NCBI GenBank assembly: GCA_020639215.1
Contig: JACKHA010000004.1
Span: forward strand, 1 to 64,000
Length of the DNA stretch: 64,000 nt
From: Phycisphaeraceae bacterium
GTDB taxonomy: Bacteria > Planctomycetota > Phycisphaerae > Phycisphaerales > UBA1924
Direction: 5' to 3'
Shown: piece after piece, positions 36,110 to 44,328 of the stretch
Numbering within the stretch: position 1 is the first letter of the stretch
Layout: the number at the start of each line of letters is the position of its first letter
Program-made: the position numbers and the translations under genes
The notes under the pieces: model-generated
Told to the model about the DNA's origin: nothing
Database searches by the model: none
The model's input: only the letters and a program-made list of their open reading frames with translations

Positions 36110-36466
36110 CTAGGCGGTACGGCGCTCGTCGGCGCTGGGGATTCGCGTGCGTGGCGCGGCGGCTGGGGGCGAGGCGCCCGGGGGGGCGCCGGAGATTCGT
36201 GAGGCTCCGCCCTTGCGGCGGGCGGGGCCCGGGGAGATGGTTCTGGAGATGGCGGTGAGGTCGGACTCGGCCAATGCGTCGGTGACGCGAGCGGCCTGCT
36301 CGTTTTCTCTGCGGATGGCCTCGTACACCTCTTTGCGGTGGACGGCGATCCTGGTTGGCGCGGTGATGCCGAGGCGGACCTTGTCGCCCCGGATGTCGAC
36401 GACGGTAATCTCGATCTCGTCGCCGATCATGATCGTCTCGTCGCGCTGCCGTGAAAGCACCAGCAT
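36110..36466 (-). CDS. csrA: Carbon storage regulator CsrA with long C-terminal tail
   Basis: 118 residues. Dimeric RNA-binding protein that blocks translation at GGA-containing leaders. The core MLVLSRQRDETIMIGDEIEITVVDIRGDKVRLGITAPTRIAVHRKEVYEAIRRENEQ is canonical and complete, including Arg44-region IAVHR residues. The last 60 residues (SDLTAISRTISPGPARRKGG...) are Pro/Ala/Arg-rich and absent from the usual 60-75 residue protein. AAGGAGC precedes the ATG at 36466. It is placed between fliW and the flagellins, as in Bacillus and Campylobacter where FliW titrates CsrA. Confidence 0.95.
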   Translation of the reverse strand: MLVLSRQRDETIMIGDEIEITVVDIRGDKVRLGITAPTRIAVHRKEVYEAIRRENEQAARVTDALAESDLTAISRTISPGPARRKGGASRISGAPPGASPPAAAPRTRIPSADERRTA

Positions 36467-36653
36467 GCGTGGGCTCCTTCCCTTCCGACCGGGGCGCATC
36501 GTGCGTCCCGCGCCCGCCCGGGTGAGGCGGGGCGATGGGTGGATTCGGACCCTTGGCGAGCGCCCCCATCCGTGGGGCCCGTGCGCTCGCCGGGACGCCG
36601 ACCGGCTTCCATGCCAGCGATGGGCGTCCGGAGCGGACAAACCGGCGCGACGA

Positions 36654-37100
36654 TCAGGCGGAGGCGGCCCGTGCGGGCTCCCCGACCTGCATGAGCACGT
36701 GCCTGGTGTTCCAGCGCTTCTCCGCGAGGACCACCTGCTCGCCCTTGCGGGAGAGCGTGTTGACGATGATGGGGCCCTGGAGGTTGCCGGTCAGGTTGTT
36801 CTCGATCTTGTTGACGATCACGAACACCTGGGCGTCGGCGAGTTTCTCCAGCCCGAGTTCGCCAATCTGGTCGGGCTTGATGGGCACGGCGTAGTCGGCG
36901 AAGAACAGGCCGGGGTCCGTGACGACGAACGCGAGGTTCGGGTCGTCGATGGACTGGAGCCAGAAGAAGACGGCCTCGTCGCCGGGCTCGAGGAGGCAGA
37001 AGCGGGTGTGGCTCGGGAATCCGAGCAGCCCCTTTGCAAAGGTGATCACGCGGTCCTCCGCGATCTCGACCACCCCGAATCGACTTGTCCGCACGTTCAT
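36654..37100 (-). CDS. fliW: Flagellar assembly factor FliW
   Basis: 148 residues from the ATG at 37100, with GGAGCGCACC upstream; the open frame before it is not coding. FliW binds flagellin and CsrA by turns, so that CsrA represses flagellin translation when flagellin accumulates. Family features: RFGVVEIAEDRVITFAKGLLGFPSHTRFCLLEPGDEAVFFWLQSIDDPNLAFVVTDPGLF, LEKLADAQVFVIVNKI, LTGNLQGPIIVNTLSRKGEQVVLAEKRWNTRHVL. The length matches. It sits directly upstream of csrA in the flagellar locus with a 187-base gap. Confidence 0.95.
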   Translation of the reverse strand: MNVRTSRFGVVEIAEDRVITFAKGLLGFPSHTRFCLLEPGDEAVFFWLQSIDDPNLAFVVTDPGLFFADYAVPIKPDQIGELGLEKLADAQVFVIVNKIENNLTGNLQGPIIVNTLSRKGEQVVLAEKRWNTRHVLMQVGEPARAASA

Positions 37101-37258
37101 GGTGCGCTCCAGACTTCGGCCTTCCTCCGATGACCCCCGGGCGTCCTGCCCGGGCGACGTCCTGTCGGCGTCGGAGGCGGCCGGCCGCGGCGCCGCCCCG
37201 ACTGTGTGAGGCAATCCGTGTCTCGCGAGTGTCCCCGCGAGTCGGGCTCTTGGCTCGG

Positions 37259-39349
37259 TTAGCCGAGGAAGTCGAGCAGGGAGAGCTGGCTGCTCTGGGC
37301 CAGGACCCGGTAGCCGGCCTGGAGCTGGGTCTGGAGGAGGGTGAAGCGGCTTGCGACCTCGGCGAAGTCGGCGTCTCGGAGCAGGCTTCGTGCGGACTCG
37401 TCGAGCACCTGTCGATCCTCCTCGGTGAGCGTCAGGTCGCCGACGCGCCGGTCGTAGCCGCCGAACAGGCCACGCGTGCGGTTGAGCGCGGCGAGTGCCT
37501 GTTCGATCCGTTCTCCCGCAAGCTGGATGCCAATCGTGTCGTCGGTTTCAAGAGCCTCGCGGAGGTCGAGCAGGGCGGTGAACGCGTTGAGGTTCCGGGC
37601 CTGGGCCCGGTCGTCGCCGAGGGTGATGCCGGTGGCGGCGTTGTACGGGCGGTTGAGCAGGCCCAGGTCCTGTGCGGCCCGGGAGCCGTTGCGGGCGTCG
37701 ATGGTGATGGGCCCGGTGATGGCGGGCTCGGCGACGTCCTGGACGAGTTCGAGGCCGCCGGACTCGATGGAGAGGCGGGCCTCGAAGGCGGTGGGCGGGA
37801 GGCCGTCGGCGGCGAGCTGGGGGGCGGCCTGGGTGTTGATGGCGTCGATGAGGGTCTGGACGGTGAGGATGTTGGCGGGCTGGAGGTTGATGCTCAGGAC
37901 GGTGCCGTTGCCCAGGGTGATGTCGAAGTCGACGTCGCGGTCGGGGTCGGGCAGGCCGGTGACGGGGTCCTTGCCGCCGGTGGCGATGGAGACGCCGCGG
38001 TTGTCGTTGAAGGAGGCCAGTCGTGTGTCGGGTCCGAAGGTGCGGATGCCCAGTGCGGTGGCGGTGCCGAGCCCGCCGGCGGAGTCGTCGTCGATGTCGA
38101 CGATGGAGAGGCCCTGGCCGGCGGCGGAGGCGAGTTCCTGGATGACGACCAAGGCGCCGGTGTCGCGGTCGAGTTCGACGCGCAGGCCGATGTTCTCGGC
38201 TTCGATGGCGCGCTTGATGTCTTCGACCGTTTCGGCGCCGGTGAGGTCGACGACGCGGGCCAGGCCGCCGTTGGTGATTCGGATGGAACCCAGGGGTGTA
38301 TCGACGCCGGCGAGGGCGTCGATGGGCGTGAGCCAGGAGAGGCGTGGCTCGAGGGGGAGCGAGTCGGTGGAGGTGGGCGTGAAGACCAGGCCGGTCGAGT
38401 CGGTCAGGCCGAGGTTGGCCGCGACGCGGGCGACGCCGATGTCGCTGAAGGTAATGGTGGGGTCGGTTGCGGGGGGCGTGGCGGCGGGAACGTCGACGCG
38501 GATTCCATCGGCGGTGATAGTGACGCCTCCGGGGCCGAGCACGTCCTGGCCCGTGTCCAGTTCGTACTGGAGGAGGGCGGCGTTGATGCGGTCGGCGACG
38601 TCGGAGATGGTGTCGGCGTCGGTGAGGTCGATGCGCCGGGGGTCGGACCCGTCGATGGAGAACTCGATCTGGCCGGTGGTGATCCCGAGGCCGCGGGCTC
38701 CGGCGAGGTTGGCCAGACGGGTCTCGGGGGTCAGGGTGGGGTCGAGATCGACCGAGCCGTTGACGCGGGCGGTCGTCCCGACCAGGGGGTTGGACTGGCC
38801 GAGCGAGAGCGGGATGGCCTGGCTGGGCCCGAGGTCGGTGGTGATGCCGTTGCCGACGGCGCGGCTGCGGTAGCCGCCGAGGAGTTCCTCGACCGGTCGC
38901 TGGCCGGCCGCGGCCCCGCCGAAGATGAAACCGGCGACGGACTCCTCGTTGGCGTGTCGGAAGAGCGAGTCGATGAGGGACTGGACGACCAGGGCCTGCT
39001 GGCTGCGTTCCTCGGGCGAGGCGCCGAAGTTGAGCTGCTCCTGGGCGATCTGCTTGGCCGAGAGCATGAGGTCGTTGAGTTCGCCGAGGGTGGAGTCGAT
39101 GACGCCCATGGCCGAGTCGGCGTGGGAAAGGTTGCGAAGACGCTGCTGGGTGTTCTCGAGTCGCTCGTCGAGGACGGAGATGGCGGCGGCCTTGACCGAG
39201 TCGTCGCTGGGCCTCAGGATGGCCAGGCCGGTGGCGAGCTGGTTGTTGGTTCGGAAGAGGGCGGTGTTGGTGCGGCTGACGTGCGCGAGCCCGATCTGCG
39301 AGGCGAGCAGATTGGGGACGCGGGCGTATTGGGAGGGGATGGAGGACAT
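37259..39349 (-). CDS. flgL: Flagellar hook-filament junction protein FlgL, enlarged
   Basis: 696 residues, about twice the usual 300-400. HAP3 joins the hook-filament junction. N terminus: RVPNLLASQIGLAHVSRTNTALFRTNNQLATGLAILRPSDDSVKAAAISVLDERLENTQQRL, typical of FlgL. C terminus: DRRVGDLTLTEEDRQVLDESARSLLRDADFAEVASRFTLLQTQLQAGYRVLAQSSQLSLLDFLG. The insert includes flagellin-hook IN motifs (repeats of SIDGSDPRRIDLTDADTISDVADRINAALLQYE and INLQPANILTVQTLIDAINTQ), usually seen in FliD and FlgK. The ribosome site is weak. It follows flgK by 163 bases. Confidence 0.9.
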   Translation of the reverse strand: MSSIPSQYARVPNLLASQIGLAHVSRTNTALFRTNNQLATGLAILRPSDDSVKAAAISVLDERLENTQQRLRNLSHADSAMGVIDSTLGELNDLMLSAKQIAQEQLNFGASPEERSQQALVVQSLIDSLFRHANEESVAGFIFGGAAAGQRPVEELLGGYRSRAVGNGITTDLGPSQAIPLSLGQSNPLVGTTARVNGSVDLDPTLTPETRLANLAGARGLGITTGQIEFSIDGSDPRRIDLTDADTISDVADRINAALLQYELDTGQDVLGPGGVTITADGIRVDVPAATPPATDPTITFSDIGVARVAANLGLTDSTGLVFTPTSTDSLPLEPRLSWLTPIDALAGVDTPLGSIRITNGGLARVVDLTGAETVEDIKRAIEAENIGLRVELDRDTGALVVIQELASAAGQGLSIVDIDDDSAGGLGTATALGIRTFGPDTRLASFNDNRGVSIATGGKDPVTGLPDPDRDVDFDITLGNGTVLSINLQPANILTVQTLIDAINTQAAPQLAADGLPPTAFEARLSIESGGLELVQDVAEPAITGPITIDARNGSRAAQDLGLLNRPYNAATGITLGDDRAQARNLNAFTALLDLREALETDDTIGIQLAGERIEQALAALNRTRGLFGGYDRRVGDLTLTEEDRQVLDESARSLLRDADFAEVASRFTLLQTQLQAGYRVLAQSSQLSLLDFLG

Positions 39350-39369
39350 GGATGTTGCACCGGCGAGTC

Positions 39370-39505
39370 GGACGAACGCGGAGGTCGCGGAGGTGCCGCG
39401 GAGGGAGCGGAGTGAGGCTTGGGTTGAGAGTCGGGAACGAGCTCTTGGCGGCCTCCGTGTCTGGTTCTGAGTTCGGTTCTGCGTCTGGCTCCGCGGTCTC
39501 CGCGT
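39370..39505. repeat. GCGGAGG/CCTCCGC paired-arm repeat between flgK and flgL
   Basis: The left part is ACGCGGAGGTCGCGGAGG and the right part GCTCCGCGGTCTCCGCGT in reverse sense, around a 60-base centre (CTCTTGGCGGCCTCCG). It resembles the CACGGAG elements, but the arms are imperfect. Confidence 0.55.
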
Positions 39506-39512
39506 TCTGCTC

Positions 39513-41246
39513 TTAGAGGATGCTCAGGAGTTCCTGGAGGAGTTGGTCGGCGACGGCGACAAGGCGGGCGGCGCCCTGGTACTGGCGCTGGAACGTGGTG
39601 AGGTTGATGGCTTCCTCGTCGAGCGAGACGCCGCTGACGGCGGCCTGCTGGGCCGAGAGCGACTCGGTGACGATGAGCGTGGCCTGGAATGTGTTGGAGG
39701 CGGTGGCGGCCTGGCCGGCGACGGTCTGGACCTCGTCCTGCCAGCGCTGGGTGAGGCTGCGTCCGCCGAGGGCGTCGAGGGCTCTGGTTCGGAGGTCGTT
39801 GATGGCCAGGGCGGTGGCGTTCTCGGAGTAGCCCTCGTCGGTCTGGCGTCCGACCATGAGGTTCTGCGGATCGGCGACGAGGGACTGGCGGACATCGATG
39901 TCCGTCGAGTTCCTGCCGGTGAAGTAGGTGTTGATGCCCAGGGTGGCCAGCACGCCGGAGGTGTCGTCCTCGAAGTTGAACTCGGTGCCGGCGTCGGCGG
40001 TGAGGCGGAGTCGCCCGGCGTTGTCGAACGAGGCGCTCAGGCCCGGGACGGCGTCGAGGGCGGCGCGGAAGTCCTCGGGGGTGGTGTCGTCGCCCGTGCC
40101 GCGGAGGCCCCCGTCGGTGAGCCCGTCCATGTCGATGTCGATGCGGACGCGGCGGGTTGTGTTCGTGGTCTGGTCCGTGACGGCGACGGTGAAGCCGCCG
40201 TTGGACGGGTGGAAGGGCAGGCCGGCCAGGGCGGTGTTGTCCGGGTCGTTGAGGGGACGCGTGCGGTCTTCGAGTGCGATGCTGAGGGTGCCGGTGGCGG
40301 ACCGCAGGCCGGGGCGTGAGGCGCCGGTGGAGTGGAGGCGGTTGACCTCGAAGATGACGGTGGAGGCGATGTCGTCCAGGGCGCCGAGCGTGGCGTTGAT
40401 GCTGTCGGTGCGACCGGCGAGCAGGGCTCCGATCTTGCCTGTGGAAACGTTGAGCTCGCGCTGCTCGGCCCCGACGAGGATCGCGACCTCGATGCCGTTC
40501 TCTGTGGAGCGGCGTTCGAGGCTCACGCCCCGGGGGTTGCCGGCGAGCACGACCGGGGTTGAGCCGACGAGCACGTTGACGGTGCCGTCGCCCTGGTCGA
40601 CGGCGGTGACATCCATGAGGGTGGCGAGCTCGCCGATGAGGATGTCGCGCCGGTCGCGGAGCTCGTTGGCGGTGCCGCCATTGGACTCGGCGGGGGGGAT
40701 CTGGGTGTTGAGGTCGGCGATGCCGCGGATGAGCTCGTCGGCGCGGGCGGCGTAGTCGTCGAGCAGGGCGTCGGCGCCGTCGCGCTGGGTGGCCAGGTCG
40801 GAGCGCAGGCCGCGGATGAAGGAGGCGAGCTGGGCGCCCTGCTGGACAACGACGGCGGAGGACTGGGTGAGGTTGGCGCGTTCGGACCAGGAGGAGAAGA
40901 ACTGGCTGATCTGGGTGGAGAGGTCGTAGCCGGTGAGCTCGTTGAGGGAGGTCTCGAGGGACCCGAGCAGGGCGAGGCGCTCGCCGGCGGCGCCGTGGTT
41001 GCCCTGGCTGGTCCAGAGGCGTCCCTGGAGCGCGGTGTCGACCTGGCGCCGGACGCCGCTGATCGAGACGCCCAGGCCCAGGGATGTGTTGCCGATGCTC
41101 TGGCCGGGGAGCGGCGCGAGCGAGACGATCTGGCGGCTGTAGCCCGGGGTCGCGGCATTGGCGATGTTGTTGCCGATGACCTGGATGGCGGCCTGGCTGG
41201 AGGCCAGCGCGGTCCGTCCCACGCTCATGGCGGCGGTCAGACCCAT
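39513..41246 (-). CDS. flgK: Flagellar hook-associated protein FlgK
   Basis: 577 residues. HAP1, the first ring at the hook end. The N terminus AMSVGRTALASSQAAIQVIGNNIANAATPGYSRQIVSLAP carries the FlgK signature N-x-A-N-x-x-T-P-G-Y-S-R. The C terminus SLDEEAINLTTFQRQYQGAARLVAVADQLLQELLSIL matches the family. AGGAGCCCCCA precedes the ATG. It lies between an flgN-like gene and flgL, the common order for this export set. Confidence 0.95.
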   Translation of the reverse strand: MGLTAAMSVGRTALASSQAAIQVIGNNIANAATPGYSRQIVSLAPLPGQSIGNTSLGLGVSISGVRRQVDTALQGRLWTSQGNHGAAGERLALLGSLETSLNELTGYDLSTQISQFFSSWSERANLTQSSAVVVQQGAQLASFIRGLRSDLATQRDGADALLDDYAARADELIRGIADLNTQIPPAESNGGTANELRDRRDILIGELATLMDVTAVDQGDGTVNVLVGSTPVVLAGNPRGVSLERRSTENGIEVAILVGAEQRELNVSTGKIGALLAGRTDSINATLGALDDIASTVIFEVNRLHSTGASRPGLRSATGTLSIALEDRTRPLNDPDNTALAGLPFHPSNGGFTVAVTDQTTNTTRRVRIDIDMDGLTDGGLRGTGDDTTPEDFRAALDAVPGLSASFDNAGRLRLTADAGTEFNFEDDTSGVLATLGINTYFTGRNSTDIDVRQSLVADPQNLMVGRQTDEGYSENATALAINDLRTRALDALGGRSLTQRWQDEVQTVAGQAATASNTFQATLIVTESLSAQQAAVSGVSLDEEAINLTTFQRQYQGAARLVAVADQLLQELLSIL

Positions 41247-41308
41247 TGGGGGCTCCTGGCGGTGAGAGACCGAGAGAAGAGAGACGGAGAGAGGAGAGAA
41301 GAAGGGAG

Positions 41309-41518
41309 GAGTGACGGAGTGACGCAGTGACGCAGTGACGAAGCGGAGGCGCGAGGACGCGCGCGGTTCGTCGGGCGTGATGTGTGCCGTGCAGTGTTCA
41401 TTGGGAGCGATCGCGACAGTTCTGGCGTGTGCCTCGTGGCTGCTTCCTCTCTCCGTCTCTCTTTCTCTTCGTCTCTGCTCTCTGCCACTTCGTCACTGCG
41501 TCACCTGGTCACTCCGTC
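41309..41518. repeat. GTGACGCAG/CTGCGTCAC paired-arm repeat
   Basis: Arms at 41309-41343 (GAGTGACGGAGTGACGCAGT...) and 41485-41518 are partial reverse complements around about 140 bases with purine/pyrimidine runs. It fills the gap between flgK and the flgN-like gene. Confidence 0.65.
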
Positions 41519-41522
41519 GCCC

Positions 41523-42161
41523 TCATCTGGACAGATCGAGCGTTCCGACTGGTCGTGCAGCGCGTTCGACGTAGCCGCGCCGGGTGTAGGCGCCCGATTC
41601 GCTGACGCGGGACGTGACGGTGCGCATGAGGCCCTGCATGTGCCCGGCGAGTGCGGCGGCGGCGTGGCCGAGGGCGGCCTGCTCGCGCTGGGCGGTGGCC
41701 GCCAGGGTGCGCACGCCGGCGGCGCGTTCGGACAGGCGCTCGCGTGCTTCCGGCGACACGCGCGCCAGCACGTCGGCGAACCTCGCGGGCGGGGCGTCGG
41801 GCGCCCGGCGGCCCAGGGTGCGTCCGGTGAGGCGGGCGCGCCGTTGGTCGAGGTCGCGCAGTTTCTCAACGGAGGTGTGGTGCAGGGCCAGGGCGCTGGC
41901 GATGGCCTTGTCGTCGGCCGCGGAGATCGCGGCCCGGTGTTGGCGCACCGCGTCGAGCAGGCGCTCGTGCTCGGCATGGAGGTCGGACAGGAGGGCGTCG
42001 ATCTCGTGCTCGAGGGTCGCGGGGTCGGGGGGCGCGTCGGCGGGCACGGGCAGCACGGGCCTTGCAGGCGCGAGGGGTGTCGCGCGGGGCGCGGGACGAG
42101 CGTTGCCCGGGCGCTGCGGCTGCGGGGCTTGTTGGCGGGTTGGTGTGGGTGTGCCGCCCAT
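41523..42161 (-). CDS. FlgN-like flagellar export chaperone
   Basis: 212 residues. FlgN holds FlgK and FlgL before export. After a Pro-rich start of about 45 residues, a long helix pair follows: ATLEHEIDALLSDLHAEHERLLDAVRQHRAAISAADDKAIASALALHHTSVEKLRDLDQRRARLTGRTLG. This resembles FlgN (E-x-x-x-L-x-x-L-L...L-x-x-Q-R). The location upstream of flgK supports it. Sequence identity is probably low, so confidence rests partly on context. The C-terminal part (residues 115-212) is Ala/Arg-rich and helical. The ribosome site is weak. Confidence 0.62.
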   Translation of the reverse strand: MGGTPTPTRQQAPQPQRPGNARPAPRATPLAPARPVLPVPADAPPDPATLEHEIDALLSDLHAEHERLLDAVRQHRAAISAADDKAIASALALHHTSVEKLRDLDQRRARLTGRTLGRRAPDAPPARFADVLARVSPEARERLSERAAGVRTLAATAQREQAALGHAAAALAGHMQGLMRTVTSRVSESGAYTRRGYVERAARPVGTLDLSR

Positions 42162-42190
42162 GGTGGTCGAGGGGCGGCGCGCGGGTGCGA

Positions 42191-42748
42191 TCAGAGTGGT
42201 GCGCGCCGGACCTGCTGCGCGGGTGTCGCAAGCGGCGTGCCATCTGAGGCGTCATCGGACGGTTGTGGCGCGTCCGGCGCGAGGCGATCGGTCGACACGC
42301 GCCGGAGGTCGGCGGCGATGCGATCGACCAGCGCGAACTGATGGGACTTGACCATGCGATCGGCGAGCATGGCGTCCATGAGCGGGCCGAGGGACTTCTC
42401 GGCCTGGGTGGGCCCGAAGGGAGCGGCCGCGTTGTTCTGGGCGCGGATCTCCTTGAGCACGGGCATGAGGAAGGTCGTGGCGACGAACTGCTCGGCGGCG
42501 GCGCGGGCGGGGTCGGCGGCACGCGTGCCGGCCACCGCGGGCAAACTCCGGTCCAGCGCGTCGGTGGGTGTGTAGAGAGGATCGGGGGCGGTCGCGAAGG
42601 GTGAGGAGGGGACAGCGGCGTCGAGGGCGGCGTCGTGGCGCCCGAGGGCCTGGAGGAAAGAGTCCTGGCGGTCGCGCAGGGGGGACGGGGTGGGGGCGGC
42701 CCTGGCCAAGGGGTGCGGGTCGGTGGTGGAGAGCGGAGTGACAGGCAT
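42191..42748 (-). CDS. FlgJ-like rod-binding protein (N-terminal domain only)
   Basis: 185 residues. FlgJ caps the growing flagellar rod; many bacteria have a rod-binding domain without the peptidoglycan hydrolase. The recognisable part is ARAAAEQFVATTFLMPVLKEIRAQNNAAAPFGPTQAEKSLGPLMDAMLADRMVKSHQFALVDRIAADLRR, with the usual F-x-x-x-L-x-x-x-x-L-x-x-x-R pattern and a long helix. It lacks a muramidase domain, and the terminal 30 residues are variable. It lies between flgI and flgN-like, 70 and 29 bases from its neighbours, so it is co-transcribed. No strong ribosome site is visible. Confidence 0.7.
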   Translation of the reverse strand: MPVTPLSTTDPHPLARAAPTPSPLRDRQDSFLQALGRHDAALDAAVPSSPFATAPDPLYTPTDALDRSLPAVAGTRAADPARAAAEQFVATTFLMPVLKEIRAQNNAAAPFGPTQAEKSLGPLMDAMLADRMVKSHQFALVDRIAADLRRVSTDRLAPDAPQPSDDASDGTPLATPAQQVRRAPL

Positions 42749-42770
42749 GGCGGTGTGTTGAGGGAGCGGG

Positions 42771-42800
42771 AAACCGCGGGCTTGCGCCGCGCGGCTCGCG
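42771..42800. repeat. Copy of the GC-rich dispersed element
   Basis: 28 of 30 positions identical to 5766-5795 (AAACCGCGGGCT...GCGGCTCG). It lies in the 70-base gap between flgI and the flgJ-like gene, so it interrupts the flagellar operon without visible damage. Confidence 0.75.
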
Positions 42801-42818
42801 GGCGGCGGGCCGCCGGGC

Positions 42819-44150
42819 TCACGCGCCGTCGATGATGAGTTCGGCGTGGAGCTGGCCGTTGCGGTGGAGCTGGTGGATGATGCTGATCTGGTCGCGGACG
42901 GGGATGCGGAGGCGGTCGAACGCGCCGCGGAGGTCCTCGAGGCGGGCGAGCTGGCTCTCGCGCGGGCGGGTGGCCAGATCGGTCCAGGTTTCGGTGTCGA
43001 CGCGCGGGTTCTGCGCCGTGGGCTCGACGGGCGGGACGGTGACGTTGATCGTGAGGTCGCCGTGGGTGATGCGGACGGGGCTGACGCGGACATCGCCGGT
43101 GACGATGATGCTGCCGAGGCGCTCGTTGACCACGACACGTGCGGGCAGGCGGAGGGTGGAGAGGTCGATTGGGGTGGACAGCACGTCGGCGACGAAGGGG
43201 GTCGTGTTGCGCCGCTCGGGCTCGGGGATGTCGATGCGGATGATGCGGTCGTCGATGGGCGTGGCGATGGCGGGGCCCTCGCCGTCGGGGCGGCCCCGGA
43301 GGCTGTCGTTGATGCGTCCGGCGATCTCGGCGGCGGAGGCGTGCCCGGCGAACTGGGGCTCGAGAACGAGGTTGAACGCCGACCCGCGGACGTCGTTGAC
43401 CAGATCGCGCACGAGTTGCGCCCCCTGGCGGACGATGCCGATGGTCGGGCGGGCCGAGTCTTCGACCACAACTTCGCCGCTGGCAAAGGCATAGACACCC
43501 TGGCCGGGCAGCGGACCGCGGAGCGGGGCGACGAGCAGCGTGCCGCCCGAGATGTCGGTGGCGGTGTGCATAACAGAAACACGGACGTCGAAGTTGTCGC
43601 CGTTGCGTCCGCCGCCGGCCGGGATCTCGCAGGTGACCATGACGAGAGCGGCGGAGTTTGAGCGGGCGAGTTCGTCGATGTCGGCGACGGGGTTGCCCAT
43701 GTTGCGGAGGACCTCGGCGACGACGCGGGCGACGGGGTGCTCCTTGCCGGAATCCCCTGTGCCGGGGAGTCCGACGACGAGCCCGAGGCCGAGGATCGTG
43801 CTGCGGGCCTCGCCCTGGATGCGGGCGAGTTCGCGGACGGTGGCGGCGTGGGCGGGGGAAGCGGCGGGGGTGAGCCACAGGAGGGCCGCGAGGGCGAGCG
43901 CGAAGAGGGTGGCGATGGGGCGGGAGGGGCGGTCGGCCAGGCGGCGGCGCGAGGCGGAGGGGGCGTCGGCCGGGGACTCGATGAAGGCTTCGAGGTCGCG
44001 CGGGGCGCGGTCCTTGCGCACGGGCTTGGGCTCGAGGGTGGAGGCGGGCTGGGGGCGGCGCGAGGGCGCGCGCCGGGGGTCGGTGTGGTGCGCGTGCTGG
44101 CGATCGACGCCGGTTGGTGCGTCGGGGTGGGGCGTGTCGAGCGAGTGCAT
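42819..44150 (-). CDS. flgI: Flagellar P-ring protein FlgI with long cytoplasmic extension
   Basis: 443 residues from the ATG at 44150 (GGAGGGTCC upstream). P-ring in the peptidoglycan layer around the rod. The mature part is standard: VRELARIQGEARSTILGLGLVVGLPGTGDSGKEHPVARVVAEVLRNMGNP, LVMVTCEIPAGGG, LLVAPLRGPLPGQGVYAFASG, EPQFAGHASAAEIAGRIN, ARVVVNERLGSIIVTGDVRVSPVRITHGDLTI. The signal sequence (IATLFALALAALLWLTPAASPAHA) begins only at about residue 80, after a Pro/His/Arg-rich leader (HSLDTPHPDAPTG...). Either the leader is real or translation begins at a later, unrecognised codon. It is the first gene of the flagellar run on this strand. Confidence 0.93.
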   Translation of the reverse strand: MHSLDTPHPDAPTGVDRQHAHHTDPRRAPSRRPQPASTLEPKPVRKDRAPRDLEAFIESPADAPSASRRRLADRPSRPIATLFALALAALLWLTPAASPAHAATVRELARIQGEARSTILGLGLVVGLPGTGDSGKEHPVARVVAEVLRNMGNPVADIDELARSNSAALVMVTCEIPAGGGRNGDNFDVRVSVMHTATDISGGTLLVAPLRGPLPGQGVYAFASGEVVVEDSARPTIGIVRQGAQLVRDLVNDVRGSAFNLVLEPQFAGHASAAEIAGRINDSLRGRPDGEGPAIATPIDDRIIRIDIPEPERRNTTPFVADVLSTPIDLSTLRLPARVVVNERLGSIIVTGDVRVSPVRITHGDLTINVTVPPVEPTAQNPRVDTETWTDLATRPRESQLARLEDLRGAFDRLRIPVRDQISIIHQLHRNGQLHAELIIDGA

Positions 44151-44328
44151 GGACCCTCCGGGCCTGGTGGTGGGCGGCGCGGGCGCCGGAAACGGCGCAG
44201 CGCGGCGAATCCCGTGGGGTGGGTCGCAAGGCTGGTGCCAGGGGGTCGCGGGGGTTGGGGCGGCGCTGCGAGAGGCGCATCGGTGCGACGCTTGCGCGTC
44301 GGGTGGTGATGGGCCGATACATCGCGTG

